Of a stretch of 64,000 nt of DNA, positions 12,266 through 24,890 are shown in pieces (position 1 is the first letter of the stretch; each line of letters opens with the position of its first letter). The DNA comes from Impatiens glandulifera (lineage: Eukaryota; Streptophyta; Magnoliopsida; Ericales; Balsaminaceae). The position numbers were made by a program, and so were the translations under genes. The stretch lies in assembly GCF_907164915.1 (NCBI RefSeq), contig NC_061866.1:29715905-29779904 (forward strand), in the 5' to 3' direction. The notes beneath the pieces were generated by a model that worked only from the letters and a program-made list of their open reading frames with translations, was not told the DNA's origin and did no database searches.

Positions 12266-12444
12266 TCTAATATCAAATCGGTCTAATGAACCTCATTAAA
12301 ACCAAGTCTTATGAAATCTGACTTCGATACACCTTCATCAAAGATAGTTAGACGCATATATAATCTATTCATCATTTCATCATCAAAATTCCAATAGTCA
12401 AACTATTTCAACACTTAGTCAAAATAATTTGACCCAACAGTTAC

Positions 12445-12722
12445 AAATGAAAAAGGGTTCTTGCGCTATGTCTCACATACATGTTACATTGCAATCTCTA
12501 CTTTAAACTTTTGAACATTTAAAATAATATTATTTTATATTTTATTTTTTCAATCCTAGGTCATGCATCTAAAGGTAAATTTAAATCTAAATATGTGTCT
12601 AGTTTTGAATTATTATATTCCTAGGGTATGCATCTATGTCATGTGTCCTAAATCTAAAATAAATTTTGTTACTACCTTTTGAACATGCCTGGACTAGAAA
12701 AGCTTATAATATTTCAAAGGTT
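12445..12722 (+). other. Shared intergenic sequence
   Basis: No gene. Matches 56411-56690 in copy B. Confidence 0.6.
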
Positions 12723-12730
12723 AAAATTAG

Positions 12731-13708
12731 CAAGGTTTTGAAAACCGTTTCGTTCATCAACCCGGTTTTTGTGCTGTACTTCGGTCCGACTGGTTCAACC
12801 GGTTAAACCACTGGTTGAACCAGATTTTTTTTCTTTTTTTTTAAAATAAATTTAAATATATTAATACAACAATACCTAAATTAAAACCAGTTTACCCACA
12901 TCCAACAATCAATCAACAATATCTAAATTAAAACTAGTTTACCCACATCCAACAATCACTCAACAAATTCAATACCAATAATTAAATTGAAGCAATCAAC
13001 AGTCAGCAAATCCATTAAACAATAAGCAAATTAATAAACCCGCACATCACATTGAAGAACCCTAATTAGTAATTACAATACATAAATTAAAAAACCCTAA
13101 TTAAAGAATGAATCCTAATTGCATATTCATTGTTTGCTGCTCATTCTCTTCTAAACCCTAATTAAACAATGAATCCTAATTGCATATTCGGAAATACTAC
13201 AAGAATTCATACTTACTGAAGAACAGCCGAAAATTTGACAAACAAATGTAGATCTGAAGAACAGCCGAAGATCTAAAGTAGATAATCGTCTTTCTCCTTC
13301 GTCTTCAACCTTTCTCCTTCGTCATTTCTTTCTTTGTCTCTATTTCTGTTTAGTGTTTACTATGATAAGTTAAAGCAAAAGATAAGTTAAAGCAAAAGCA
13401 AAAACAAAAGAAAAAAGTAATAATAATTAATAAATATAGGCTCACAGAGCTCACAGCTAGTAAAGTACTGAGTACAGACAAACAAAAATAATTAAATATT
13501 ATTATAATAATAATTATATAAAATTTATATAATTTACCTTTCCAACCGGAAAAAACCGGTTTGTTTTTCAGGTTAAGCCGGCCGGTCGGACCGGATTTTG
13601 ACCGGTTCGAAAGGTGACCGTTTTGAAGGTAAAACCCGGACCGCTCACCAAACCGTTTCGCGGTCGGACCGGTTGGACCGCCGGTCAGACCGCGTATTTT
13701 AAAACCTT
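12731..13708. mobile_element. Non-autonomous hAT-like element, 978 bp
   Basis: The 8-bp duplication AAAATTAG (12723-12730 and 13709-13716) flanks the element; copy B is empty (TTAAAATTAGTCTAAAG near 56691). The ends are imperfect inverted repeats (CAAGGTTTTGAAAA at the left; ATTTTAAAACCTT at the right). Subterminal zones are packed with AACCGGTT/CCGGTCGGACCGG motifs in both orientations. There is no transposase ORF. The 8-bp duplication and this terminal pattern fit hAT-type non-autonomous elements. Confidence 0.8.
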
Positions 13709-13716
13709 AAAATTAG

Positions 13717-14129
13717 TCTAAAGAATAAAATTCAACCGAGACTTTAAGGAATATATTTTTGTGTTTTTTGTTTATATATAAATAAACATTTTAAACTATT
13801 GAAAGGCATAATGATGATCATATATTTTATTATTATTATTTTAGCATGTATATCACATACATATTTATTAGTATCTGTATTTTGTTTTCTTCGTTTTTTA
13901 AAAAAGTGAATAAAACTATAGATATATAAACAAGGAACATATAAAAAAAAATTAAAGAAACTGATTTTACCAACGCATGCCAAGTTCACAATTACCCAAG
14001 CTTGCACAGTTTATACTCTATACCTTCCTCATACCTCATAGACTATCTGTATTTATTTTATATACGTATAATATATATATATATATATATATTTCTTATA
14101 CTTGTTATTAAATATATATTATATAGGCT

Positions 14130-14161
<32 letters not shown>

Positions 14162-14200
14162 GTAGTTTATTATCTCAAACATATTTAAATGTATACATAT
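13717..14200 (+). other. AT-rich sequence with TA microsatellites
   Basis: No gene. TA runs lie at about 14070-14092 and 14133-14152. The counterpart in copy B is 56700-57120. Confidence 0.6.
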
Positions 14201-14204
14201 TGAT

Positions 14205-15600
14205 TTTTTTTTGGAAAACGATTAATATCATTTCATTAAAATTCTCAAAAGTGAGAGGGTCAAAATTATAACTAGACATACCCTAACTATAATTAAATGA
14301 TGACAATTAACCGACCCTAAAGTATCTGATTAGTGTCATTCACACAACCATACAACAAATGTTACAAACTAAAAGATTACAATCAAAGCAGTTCATAATT
14401 ATCCGAATTAGAATGTTTATTTCCATATAAGCCTACTGCGTCCTGTGGCCTTCTTCCCCTTCCCCTACCCCTTCCCCTACCCCTTCCCCATATGATGAAA
14501 GGAGATTGAATTTAAGAAGATGATGAAGCTTTCTTATTCTTATTGTGTAATCTTTTTTTGAACGAACCCATGCTAATCTGATAGAAAAGATTCTTTTTCA
14601 GGATTTCAGAATTCTTATCTTTGTTGTTCTCAACTTCAGTTTTAGGATTCTTATCTATGCTTCTTTCAGCTTCATCTATGGTATCCTCTACTTCAGCTTG
14701 ATTATTCTGAGTATCCTCATATTTGGTTTCATGTATTACATCTTGACTTATTTGAGATTCAACTTACTTCATCTTCTTCATTTTCGGTTTCATTGCTGCC
14801 TTTATTCTCTTCTTCAACAGAAACCCTCTTAACATATCTTCTTTAATTTCATTGATTTTTTCATTTTCACAGTCCTCTTTGGTTTCTGCTTTTTTTCTCT
14901 TTGTTCTTAGACTCCTCTGTTTCTTTTTTCTGTTTTTTTTTTGCTTCTTAGCCTTTCAGTATCTTCTGCTATTCTTCCATAGCTTGAGCACATTTCATGC
15001 CGGCATGTTGGAAAGTAATGTAAAATGCATACATGTCTGGTCTACACTTATAAGTGATTCCCATGACATTATATTTTCCTTTCCTATCGACCACTATCAT
15101 ATTATTCGGCAATGTGCTACGAAGATTCACCTCTATGCTAATTCTAGCAAAGGATACATGCTCTTCATCTATTATTGGGTCCATATATAATGGTTTTCCC
15201 AATAACCCTACAAAATGACTAACGACTTTTGCTTTGTACATGTGTGTCGGGATATTCCAAAATTTGAACCATATATGTGTTGTCTCCTTAAGGTTACTTA
15301 ACATGTTCAAATATTCAGACTGTCTTTCCAACTTCATGTGGTTGGATCCAATATATGTATATTCATGTTCGAAAATTTCATCCATATTTGACCCGTTCTT
15401 GAATTGAAGAAAGTAGAGATCATGGATATTTGCATAGATCTTCTCCAACCCTTTTTCCGTCCACTGTTTCATTAAAGCTTCTTTAATGATTAAGAATATA
15501 CTTTGTTTTTATTTATTTATATTCAAGTGAAAATAACAAAATAAAATTGAATGTAAAGACAAATGAAGCTTAAACCTTTTTGACGGCGATGGATCTATCA
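14205..15600 (-). pseudogene. DUF4283-type ORF1 remnant, second family (copy A)
   Basis: A minus-strand frame of 167 codons (14969-15472) reads TTHIWFKFWNIPTHMYKAKV, then VSHFVGLLGKPLYMD, then ISIEVNLRSTLPNN. This is the DUF4283 fold with its GKP motif, seen in plant LINE ORF1 proteins. The knuckle cysteines are mostly gone. A Lys/Glu-rich tail with many stops follows, then a Gly-Lys repeat (14455-14495). The unit ends at a minus-strand A-run near 14205 after TTAATGAAATG. No ORF2 is present. Its duplicate is at 57130-58380. Confidence 0.6.
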
Positions 15601-17617
15601 TCTATGTTGAGACAGTTCAATGTGGTTGGAGATATTTCAGTCACATGCCGTCTCCAACTTAATCCCAAAATATATACATAAATATAGAGAGGAAAGCAAC
15701 AAGAAGACCAAGTGAAATAGATATTAGTAAACAACTATTACCTATTTTTTTACTCAAATTCACAAATAATTTTCATAGATAAATCATGTAAATAGTAAGG
15801 TTTTTAGTTATTAATGAATCTTTCATGATGATAGATCTAGTTCTGAATCATTGAAAAATGTAAAATAAATGAAGAAAATTAGATATAACTTCAGAAATTC
15901 ATTGCATCACTAGTGAAACAAACGAAAAAATATCTTAAAAAATATGATTATTCTCTTTATCATTGTCTATGAGTGTCGTCGGAAGAAGAGAAAAAACCAC
16001 TCATATGTTATTCATTATTTCATGCTTAGTTGGAAATTGAATAAGGAACTTCTCTACTGTCAAATCGAGCCACAACTGAAAACAACTGAAAGTGGAGAGA
16101 GAGCACTTGATTCGGATCCCATTTCTTCTCTTTTTCCTTCTATTTTATCCACCAATATGGTAAAAAAAAGAGAATCAAACATTAGCCATACACATGGCTG
16201 AAGTCCTAGGCCCATTTGAACATGTGATTTTTTTTTCTGTAAAGTGAAACAACACAAAACACACTAAATTATAAAATAAATATTCATTTTAAGTTTATTT
16301 TAATTTGTTTAATTTATTTATAAAATAAACCTAAAATTTTAATTATAATACTGAAAGCAAAGTGTCTACATAGATATTACAATTGGGTATTATCTACCAT
16401 TAAGTTTTGGTCCAAAAGGCTTTAGTTAACTGTCTCCAACACTTACAAGAAAGAAAACAATATACAATAAAGAGTTTGGTTTAGAATTAAATATATTTGA
16501 TTGTATTTTTAATTCTTTATTTACTTTATTTTTTTTTATTTTTACTATATAAATATAATACAAATATAGTTCTATGAATAATCAAATAATAAAGATAAAA
16601 AGTTTCATATTTCAAACACTTTTATTTCTTTTGTTCTTCACGTTTTTGTTGTTATTTCCATTTCCATGTCATTAATAACCATCCACGAAAATATTTTTTT
16701 ATTTATTTATTCTATAGTTTTTTAAATAGTTTTTACTTGTAGCTAATTGAACTAGTCCTAATATTCTCTATTAAAAGATTTTTTGATTTATTTATTCTAT
16801 AGTTTTATAAATAATTGTTTCTTGTAGTTAGTTGAACTAGACCTAATATTCTCTACTAATTCTTAATAGTTGAACATTGACCTAACTAATCATGCATGTC
16901 TTCCTTCACCATTACCAAAATAAAGTAAATTGTCAAATACGTCATGATACCCCGATTCTCATGTTCGTTGGTTGCTTTATCGGTGAGTTTGGATCTTGAA
17001 AGATGTTCATATTTATTTTATTCGTGAAACGTGATAGGATTGTTTTTTTTAACTCTGGCCAATGTATTGACTGGTGACGCAAATATCTCATCTGGACATA
17101 GATATCGAGACATTACGTAATATTGCACGAGGTTCGCATCATCTTTCGGACTTATGAGAATGATGTATTAATCTCAAGCGAATATGGCTTGAAAACCAAC
17201 TATGTGAAATAACTAAATGATTTTTATTATTCTAATGATTGCTGAACGCGGTGTATTGATCTCAATCTATTATAGTCTGAAAAAAGAGCTTTGTGAGATA
17301 ACCGAAGAGTTTTACGTCCTGGTGCGGGTGGAAATCCAAGTACAATAATTGTACGCCACTATAGTCCGTAGAACAGATCCGTAGATAGCTAGAGGGTAAG
17401 CACTCTTCCTCAGGTGGGCGACTACATCATATTAACCTCGCGATCCTAGTTCCAAGTGAGTATCTAGTTAGTTTGAGTATACGTGTCTAATTAGTCTAAG
17501 TTACGTTATAGAATTCGTGGGATAGCTAGAGATTTGCGTCAGCTTAGTAGATTAATGTTTGAACAATTTTACTTGTTTTGTGAGTGCATAGATCGGGGAG
17601 TCAGGTGCTTGATGTCA
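15601..17617 (+). other. Intergenic sequence, no gene
   Basis: 2 kb of AT-rich DNA matching 58490-60628 in copy B. I see no coding, RNA or mobile feature. Copy A lacks about 80 bp present in copy B near 60255-60335. Confidence 0.6.
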
Positions 17618-18170
17618 TGGGTACAATCTTTTCACTGACGATCCGTGCGGCACTAGTTACGATCTCTGCAAAAACGAGTAACTATTCAGCCTTACTCGAC
17701 GCAACACTCGACATTTAATAAAATTGACACAAAAATTCTAGAGAGAGAGTAAAGTCTTACAAAGAATAGTATTATATTACTTGAATACTTGGTGATTTAC
17801 AATATAATACCTCACACGTATTTATAGGACTAATTCTAGCTATTACATTAATGACACACTAATTTAGGGCATTCCTTATAAGTGTCTATCAGTGATGCAC
17901 TAATTTAGGGATTCCTTCCAATTGTCAATTAGTGATGGACTAATCAAGGACATTCCTTTTAAGTATCAATTAGTGATGCGCTAATCAAGGACATGGCTTT
18001 CAACTCTCAATTAGTGATGCATTAATCAAGCACCTACCTTCCAGCTAGAATATTCCTTGCGTTGGGCTTAAGCGGGCTTAAGCCTCCTCCTCTTCTTGGG
18101 CCAGGAATATTGGGTCGTGACATTCTCCTTAAGCCTCCTCTTCTTGGGCCAGGAAGATTGGGCCGTGACA
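17618..18170 (-). repeat. Gypsy-type LTR edge (minus strand)
   Basis: On the minus strand TGTCACGGCCCAATC starts immediately after the polypurine tract TTGAGTGGGGGAGAA (18171-18186), a common Ty3/gypsy 3' end arrangement. The LTR would run to about 17618 (CCCA end), 553 bp. A 55-bp internal duplication (AAGCCTCCTC...GTGACATTCTC) lies at 18080-18175. No second LTR or coding region is seen. Confidence 0.55.
17840..18035 (+). repeat. Short tandem repeat within the gypsy-type LTR
   Basis: Four to five imperfect units of about 45-50 bp built on AGTGATGCACTAAT followed by AGGACATTCCTT. Confidence 0.75.
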
Positions 18171-18240
18171 TTCTCCCCCACTCAATTTGGCGACGTCCTC
18201 GTCGCTTCCTTCTTGTGGGCCTGGATGATGTCTCCACATA
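18171..18240 (-). mobile_element. Residual gypsy internal sequence with polypurine tract
   Basis: About 70 bp next to the LTR edge. The minus strand reads through a GACGAGGACGTCGCC phrase and the G-rich polypurine tract. Beyond 18240 the similarity to a retroelement is lost. Confidence 0.45.
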
Positions 18241-19344
18241 GTTTAAGAAATATATATTTAAAAAATGACTTAAATCAACTATATATATATATATTTGAAT
18301 TTTACCTCAACTTTCAACTTATGCATTCAAATTTAAATATCTATTATAAAATATTATTTGTAATGTTTAATCTAACAATTTTGAAATGGGTCATACCAGC
18401 CTTTACCAGGAGAGGCTCTTGATTGAGAAGTGTAAGACCTTACAATATTTTAGTGAATCATTTAGATAGAGCGAAACAAAAGGGATTTTCAAACAAATTT
18501 TGACATGTTTGTCTCAATATCATTATTTCTATCTAATTCTTTGGAGGAGGTGAGTAGTGAATGTCACATGATTCTCATCTACAAAAGAGATTGTAAACTT
18601 AATCCATGAGTTGAGGGTTAAGTAGAGTTGAATTCTAATCAAAATCCTTATCTCGAATTATTCAAAAAGAATTCATTTGGACACACTTTAATTTCCTTAT
18701 ATTCAATAGTTTGTTTCTAGTTTCATTCTAAATCACTTTGGGATGTCGATAAAATTACCTAATCCATTAATAAATCTCGTTACCATTTAAAAAACAAGTA
18801 TGGTTAAAAGTCAGTTTATCATAACCAAACCAAACATTTAAAAAAAATTACACTTCATATTTTAAAATAAGTTAAAGTTTTGTGGAACTTTAGACACTTA
18901 CTACAACCAATCTTGATTATCATGAAGTGTAGAATATTCTCTCACAATCAATATATGAAGGTCAGAAATCAATAAAAGAAAATCTTCAAATCTAATGAAA
19001 GATTCAATAAGGGATGTTTAAGATTCTTAGGATGAATCAATTTTATTGTGATTTATTGTAAATATTTTAAGTTGTACAAATATAAAATACATATAATAAT
19101 ATAAAAATCAACTTTTTGATGTCACGTAGATCCTTGTTATCTAATGATTATGATAGCAAGATTATGTTTTAAGTTTATAACAGATATTATAGAAGCGAGA
19201 ACTAAATAACCTATCAACATCCCTTATTTCAAAATCAGGTGATAAAGATCTTATTGGAATAGTCAATAATATTAATATGATATAATTTAAAACATGTGCT
19301 TTAAAGTTTAAACCCTCCATGAAAAGGTCTGGAATGGAAGAGAG
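18241..19344 (+). other. Inter-copy spacer, no gene
   Basis: 1.1 kb of AT-rich DNA between the two duplication copies. No ORF, RNA gene, repeat array or element end is recognised. Confidence 0.6.
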
Positions 19345-19628
19345 ATGGAAGGGATAAGTATAAAACCTTTTATATATATATATGTCCGGCCCTAAGAATT
19401 AAAAATTTTGTGCTCCTAAAATAATAACTATATATTTTTTTTAATTTTTTAAATTTTAATAATATAAAATAAGTTATAAATAATTAATATATTATAATAG
19501 TTATATATATTGTATAATATAAATTTAATATTAAAGAAAAAAAAGATTAATAATATAATATATAATTAATAATAGTATTAAATATTTAAAATATGGGACT
19601 ATAGGTTATATATTACCGACGATCAACC

Positions 19629-19630
<2 letters not shown>

Positions 19631-19682
<52 letters not shown>
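19631..19682 (+). repeat. (TA)n microsatellite
   Basis: About 26 TA units. Copy A has a much shorter run at 714-725. Confidence 0.95.
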
Positions 19683-19687
<5 letters not shown>

Positions 19688-19746
19688 TTACATTCACCTA
19701 CGAGAAATGAATAAAACCTTAAATATTACATCAAACAACATATATT

Positions 19747-20740
19747 TTACACTCAAAATGACCCTCAAACAATTTCATTATATAATCATAACAATATAGT
19801 AAGCCTACTATGGGGAAATCATAATTCTTAACTAATAAATAAATCGATAAATATAGTGTTTTTTTTGGGAAAACAGCTTAACGCTATTTCATTAAAAAAC
19901 CAAAAAGTGGGAGAGGGTCAAAATCAAAGTTAGACAATCTCTAGCTTTGATTAAATGATGACAAACAACGACTCTAGAGTATTTGATTGAAAAGAAACAA
20001 ACAAAAAAAGATTATAGTAACAAAAAACAAAAGCATACAAGATCTACAATTTTAAAATTCTAATTCTGTTGTGAACTTTCTCTTTGACTACTTTTACTCT
20101 ACTTTATAATCTCATTTTGCATTCCTCAAAATCTAATTTGCATTCCTCGAATTCCAACGATTATATTTAAGTCGCATCCTGATCTGTTTGGATCTAGGAT
20201 TTACTATATCGGTGATTGAACTGTTGCATATGATGATGTTTTACACTCAAAATGACCCTCAAACAATTTCATTATATAATCACAACAATATAGTAAGCCT
20301 ACTATGGGGAAATCATAATTCTTAACTAATAAATAAATCGATAAATATAGTGTTTTTTTTTTGGGAAAACAGCTTAACGCTATTTCATTAAAAAACCAAA
20401 AAGTGGGAGAGGGTCAAAATCAAAGTTAGACAATTTCTAGCTTTGATTAAAGGATGACAAACAACGACTCTAGAGTATTTGATTGAAAACAAACAAACAA
20501 ACAAACAAAGATTATAGTAACAAAAAACAAAAGCATACAAGACCTACAATTTTAAAATTCTGATTCTGTTGTGAACTTTCTCTTTGACTACTTTTACTCT
20601 ACTTTAGAATCTCATTTTGCATTCCTCAAAATCCAATTTGCATTCCTCGAATTCCAACGATTATATTTACGTCGCATCCTGATCTGTTTGGATCTAGAAT
20701 TTACTATATTGGTGATTGAACTGTTGCATATGATGATGTT
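19747..20740 (+). repeat. Local tandem duplication of about 494 bp (copy B only)
   Basis: The block beginning TTTTACACTCAAAATGACCC at 19747 is repeated from about 20241, carrying the LINE-like poly-A end and the start of the ORF1 tail twice. Copy A has a single copy (792-1285). The join is in GATGATGTTTTACACTC at 20232-20248. Confidence 0.85.
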
Positions 20741-21405
20741 TGTTTATGAGTTGCGCATTCATTGGCTTCAATTTTTCCCTGAGTTGTTTGGATCTACTTT
20801 CATAGTCTCCTCTTCACTTTCCTCCACTGCTTTTCTATCACTTCCATCTTCTAAATTTTCCATTGTTTTCATCCCCTGATTCTTCACATTTTTCTTCCTC
20901 TAATTTTTCTTCATTTTTACCCTCTAATTCTTCTTTTTTATCTGATTCTTCATCTTCTCCTTTCTCCGATTTTTCATCTTCTCCTTCTTTTGAATCCTCA
21001 ACATTTTTATCATCTGCTTCTTCATTTTAGTTTCCTCTAGATGCTTTCCAGTTCCCGATTCTTCATTTTCATTTTCCTGGGCTTTCTCATTCTACTTTTA
21101 AACTTTTAGGCTATCCTTCTGTTTTTGAACTCTCAAGATTTCATGATGTTCTTCAATTATTTTTTCACATTGATTACTCACATGTTCAAAAGTATTGTAG
21201 AATGCACATCTGTTTGACCTCCATTCATATGAAATATCCATGACTGTGGACTTACCTCTTTTGTCAATAACTGTCATTTTTGCTGGTAGAGTACTTTTAA
21301 GGTGCACTTCAATTCTTATCCTAACATATGTGATGTGTTCTCTTTCTTCCGTGATTGTGTCCATATACAATGGTTTTCCCAATAAACTAGCAAAGTGACT
21401 AAGTG

Positions 21406-24400
21406 CAGTGCTGTCAAAATCGCGAGTCAACTCGTAAACTCGTCCGAGTTTGCGTTTTTACTTAAAGAAATCGAGTCACGAGTCAAAAAAATCGCAAAAG
21501 TGTAAAATCGAAGCTAACTCGCGTGTTGACTCGGTCAAACCGTTGAAAACGAAAAAATCGGTAAGTTTTATTATTTCTACTTTTTCTCATTTTCAAATAT
21601 TAAAATTTAAACCAATATTACCTCAACTACTTCGTATTAATGAAGACTCCTCGACTTCTTCAAAATAATTGCATCTTTTGTTTGAATCTAAGCTTGGCAA
21701 ATCGTAAACATATTTATTTTTTTTCATCAATGGAAGATAATGAAGAACTTAAAGGTTTCTCTCTCTAAAACACTACCACCGACCGTGCTCTTCTTCCTTT
21801 CTTGACCGTGCTCTTCTTCCTTTCTTCTTTTAAATGTCAGGTAATATCTATTTCTTTCATTCTTCATTGTATCTTTACTTTTTATTTTTCTGTTTTTTAC
21901 CGTTAGATGGTGATAAGTTCCAACTCACACATATCATAAGACAAGTCATTGTCAATGAATCAGAGTGTTGTCTTTTCAACATTTTCCTAGACATTGCCCT
22001 ATTATCTATATAGTATTATTTTATTAATAATAAATCCTAGTTTAGTTACTTCAACTATTCTTATCCTAATTTAGTTAGGCATTTTAGTTATAATTTCTTT
22101 AACTAAATAGTTATCCTAATTTATAACAGTTAGTTATAAACTTATAATCTCCTTTATCATTTGAAAATGTCCACATAAACAACAATAAAAATAATATATG
22201 ATTATTTACATTACATACATTTTATATAATTTATTAATTAATACTAGATGATAAATATATTTGACATATCTAATTTATTAAAATATTATTGTTTTATATT
22301 TTGCAGAGTTAGTCTAACTTATAAAACAATGTCATTATCGGGTTATGTTGCTCATAAGTTAAGTAAGAATAAACCGGGAAATAGATCTGATATTGGTTGG
22401 GAGTATGGAATTGATGTTGATAGCAATTCTAAGAAAGTTAAATGCAAATTATGCTCTAAAATATTCTCGGGTGGAATATATCGTTTCAAACATCATTTAT
22501 CTTGTACACACAAAGATGCTGAGCCTTGTATTAGTGTTCCTGATGATGTGAAATTAAAGGTTAGAGAGTTTTTATCGAAAAATGATGAGGCAAAACAAAG
22601 AAAAAGACAAAAAGATATTTATGAGAATGAAGATGATGAAGGAGAGGATATGCAAATTGTTTCAAAACAATTTGACAAAGGTGCGAGACAATCTTTTATA
22701 AAGAGATCAAACGTACAAAAAACAGTGAGTGAAATATTTAAGAAAGATTTAAGGGAAGATGCTTGTCAAATGATCTCTCGTTTTCTCTATACAAGTGTCA
22801 TTCCTTTCAATGTTGTGAAAAATCCTTATTTTGAAAAAGCGCTTGAGATGGTTGCTAGACATGGTCCAGGATTTAAGCCACCTACTTATCAGGAAGTACG
22901 AGTGAAATATCTAAAGAAAGAGGTGGAACTAACACACGAGTTGTTAAGAGATTTTAAGATAGAATGGAGAAAAATAGGTTGCTCAATTATGTCGGATGGT
23001 TGGACTGATAAGAAAAGACGTTCTATATGCAATTTTTTGGTTAACAGTCCTAAAGGAACAGTTTTTTAACTTCCATTGACACTTCTGACATTTCTAAGAC
23101 AGTGGATAAGATATTTCAAATGTTAGATGCAATTGTAGAAGAAGTTGGAGAAGAGAATGTTGTTCAAATAGTTAGTGACAATGCTGCTAATTACAAATTA
23201 GTTGGTGAGTTGTTGATGGAAAAAAGAAAAAGGTTATATTGGACTCCTTGTGCTGCCCATTGTATTGATCTCATGTTAGAAGATTTTGAGAAAAAAATAC
23301 ATGTTCATACCTTGACAATTCAGAGTGCCAAAAGCATAACAAGGTATATATACTCGAGAACTCTACTTATATCTATGTTACGACATTTTACTGATGGAAG
23401 AAACTTGATTAGACCGGCAAAGACAAGATTTTCCACTGCATATCTCACATTAGGGAGTTTTATTAATTTAAAAGTTCCACTAATGACTATCTTTAGTTCA
23501 AGAAATTGGAAATCAAGTTCATTCTCGAGTACGGTTGATGGAAAGAAAATTGAGGCAATGGTTATTGGTAGTCGATTATGGTCAAATATAATTACATGTC
23601 TCAAAGCTGCGAGACCTCTAATTAAAGTACTTAGAATGGTGGATTCAGATGTTAAGCCTGCCATGGGTTTTATTTATGAACAAATGGATGAAGCTAAAGA
23701 AAAGATTAGAGTCAACTTCAACAATATAAAGAGAAAGTAAGTAACATACTAACATTTGTATTTTTATTGATTTTTATTATATAAAATATTCATTTATCTA
23801 TGTATTCATAATATATTGTTTGTCTTCATTTTAGTTATGAACTTATTTGAAAGATCATTGATGAACGATGGGTAATTCAACTCCACAAACCCTTACATGC
23901 TGCTGGTTATTATCTAAATCCTCAATATCATTATAGTTGTGATTTTAAATCTAATTTTCAGATTAAAAAGGGTTTATATAGTTGTATTGAAAGGATGATA
24001 ACAGATGAAAATATGATAAGTAAGATAGATAGCCAGCTTGAATCATTTAAAAATGCAAGAGGATTATTTGGTTCTAAATTTGCAAAAATGGCAATAAGCA
24101 CAAAGTCTCCAGCTGAATGGTGGGATTCTTATGGTGATGAATGTCCAGAGCTACAAATGTTTGCTATTAGAATACTTAGTCTTACTTGCAGTTCATCTGG
24201 ATGTGAACGGAATTGGAGTGCATTTGAAATGGTATATTTATGTTTTTACATATTTTAATTTTTTTTTGTTTACCTAATTATTCAAAGTTTAAAATTATAA
24301 CATTAATATTCTTCTTTGCCTATAGGTGCATACAAAGCGTAGAAATTATCTACATCAACAAAAAATGAATGACTTGGTATTTGTCATGTACAACATGAAG

Positions 24401-24882
24401 TTAAATGACACGCAAGTATTAAGAAAATATGTTGAAGATGTTTCTTCTGATGATGAGTGGATAACTAAAGAAAATGATGCGTATAATTCATCGTCATCTC
24501 AAACACGTTTATTTATAGATAGTACTGAATCTAGAGAAAACGAAGAAGAAATATGCGAGGAAGATGGTGAAAAAGAAGGAGTAGAAAGAGATGATGATGA
24601 TGAAGTTGATGATTATGTTGAAGTTGATGATGCTATGGATGATTTAGACAACTTTGATGTTAACAATGAGACAAATGTTGATGATTTAATTTCTTGATTT
24701 AAAAGTTGGTTATGAACAATTTATTAAGTATTTTGAAAGATTTTTATTTATTAAGTTTAAAATATTTTGAATGATTTATAATTTAATAGTTAATATTATT
24801 TATAAGTAACTCTTACGAGTTTACGATACGAGCTTACAATGGTCTAACGATTTTACGCAAACTCTCGATTTTGACAGCCTTG
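21406..24882 (+). mobile_element. hAT transposon, 3,477 bp
   Basis: The 8-bp duplication ACTAAGTG stands at 21398-21405 and 24883-24890; copy A has the single site (GACTAAGTGC near 1938). Terminal inverted repeats: CAGTGCTGTCAAAATCG at the left, and CAAGGCTGTCAAAATCG as the reverse complement of the right end. Subterminal zones contain repeated CGAGTCAACTCG/ACTCGTAAACTCG motifs. Inside is an intron-containing transposase gene (22329-24697), now broken. Confidence 0.95.
22329..24697 (+). pseudogene. hAT transposase (BED finger, DUF659, hAT dimerisation), broken
   Basis: The ATG at 22329 (MSLSGYVAHKLSKNKPGN) follows a likely intron acceptor TTTTGCAG. Domain order: BED-type zinc finger (C39, C42, H56, H61), DUF659 catalytic core (CSIMSDGWTDKKRRS; VSDNAANYKLVGELL; WTPCAAHCIDLMLED), and the hAT C-terminal dimerisation motif (SPAEWWDSYGDECPELQMFA; SSSGCERNWSAFE), then an acidic tail. 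Introns are likely at 23738-23834 (AAG/GTAAGT to TTTTAG) and 24231-24326. Two lesions: one base lost in the T-run at about 23063-23068, and a TGA at about 23851-23853 in the third exon where the family usually has Trp. The element cannot make full-length transposase. Confidence 0.9.
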
Positions 24883-24890
24883 ACTAAGTG

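Larger units (their letters stand above)
10505..12439 (-). mobile_element. Solo LTR, SIRE type, 1,935 bp
   Basis: The insertion starts TGATAGGATCAG, ends GACCCAACA and is flanked by the 5-bp duplication GTTAC (10500-10504 and 12440-12444). Copy B is empty here (TTTGGTTACAAATG at 56406). Read on the minus strand it shares blocks with the LTRs of the SIRE-type element at 30050: AAGGGGTGACGTAGGAG followed by CTCCGAA, and GACCGTTGG upstream of a TATA-like box. There is no internal region, PBS or second LTR, so it is a solo LTR left by recombination. The family differs from the 1.24-kb LTRs at 30050. Confidence 0.85.

Noticed and set aside
18034..18237. 67-codon Arg-rich minus-strand frame and 108-codon plus-strand frame at 18096
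   Set aside because: They lie over an LTR edge and its internal duplication; composition follows the repeat, no protein family.
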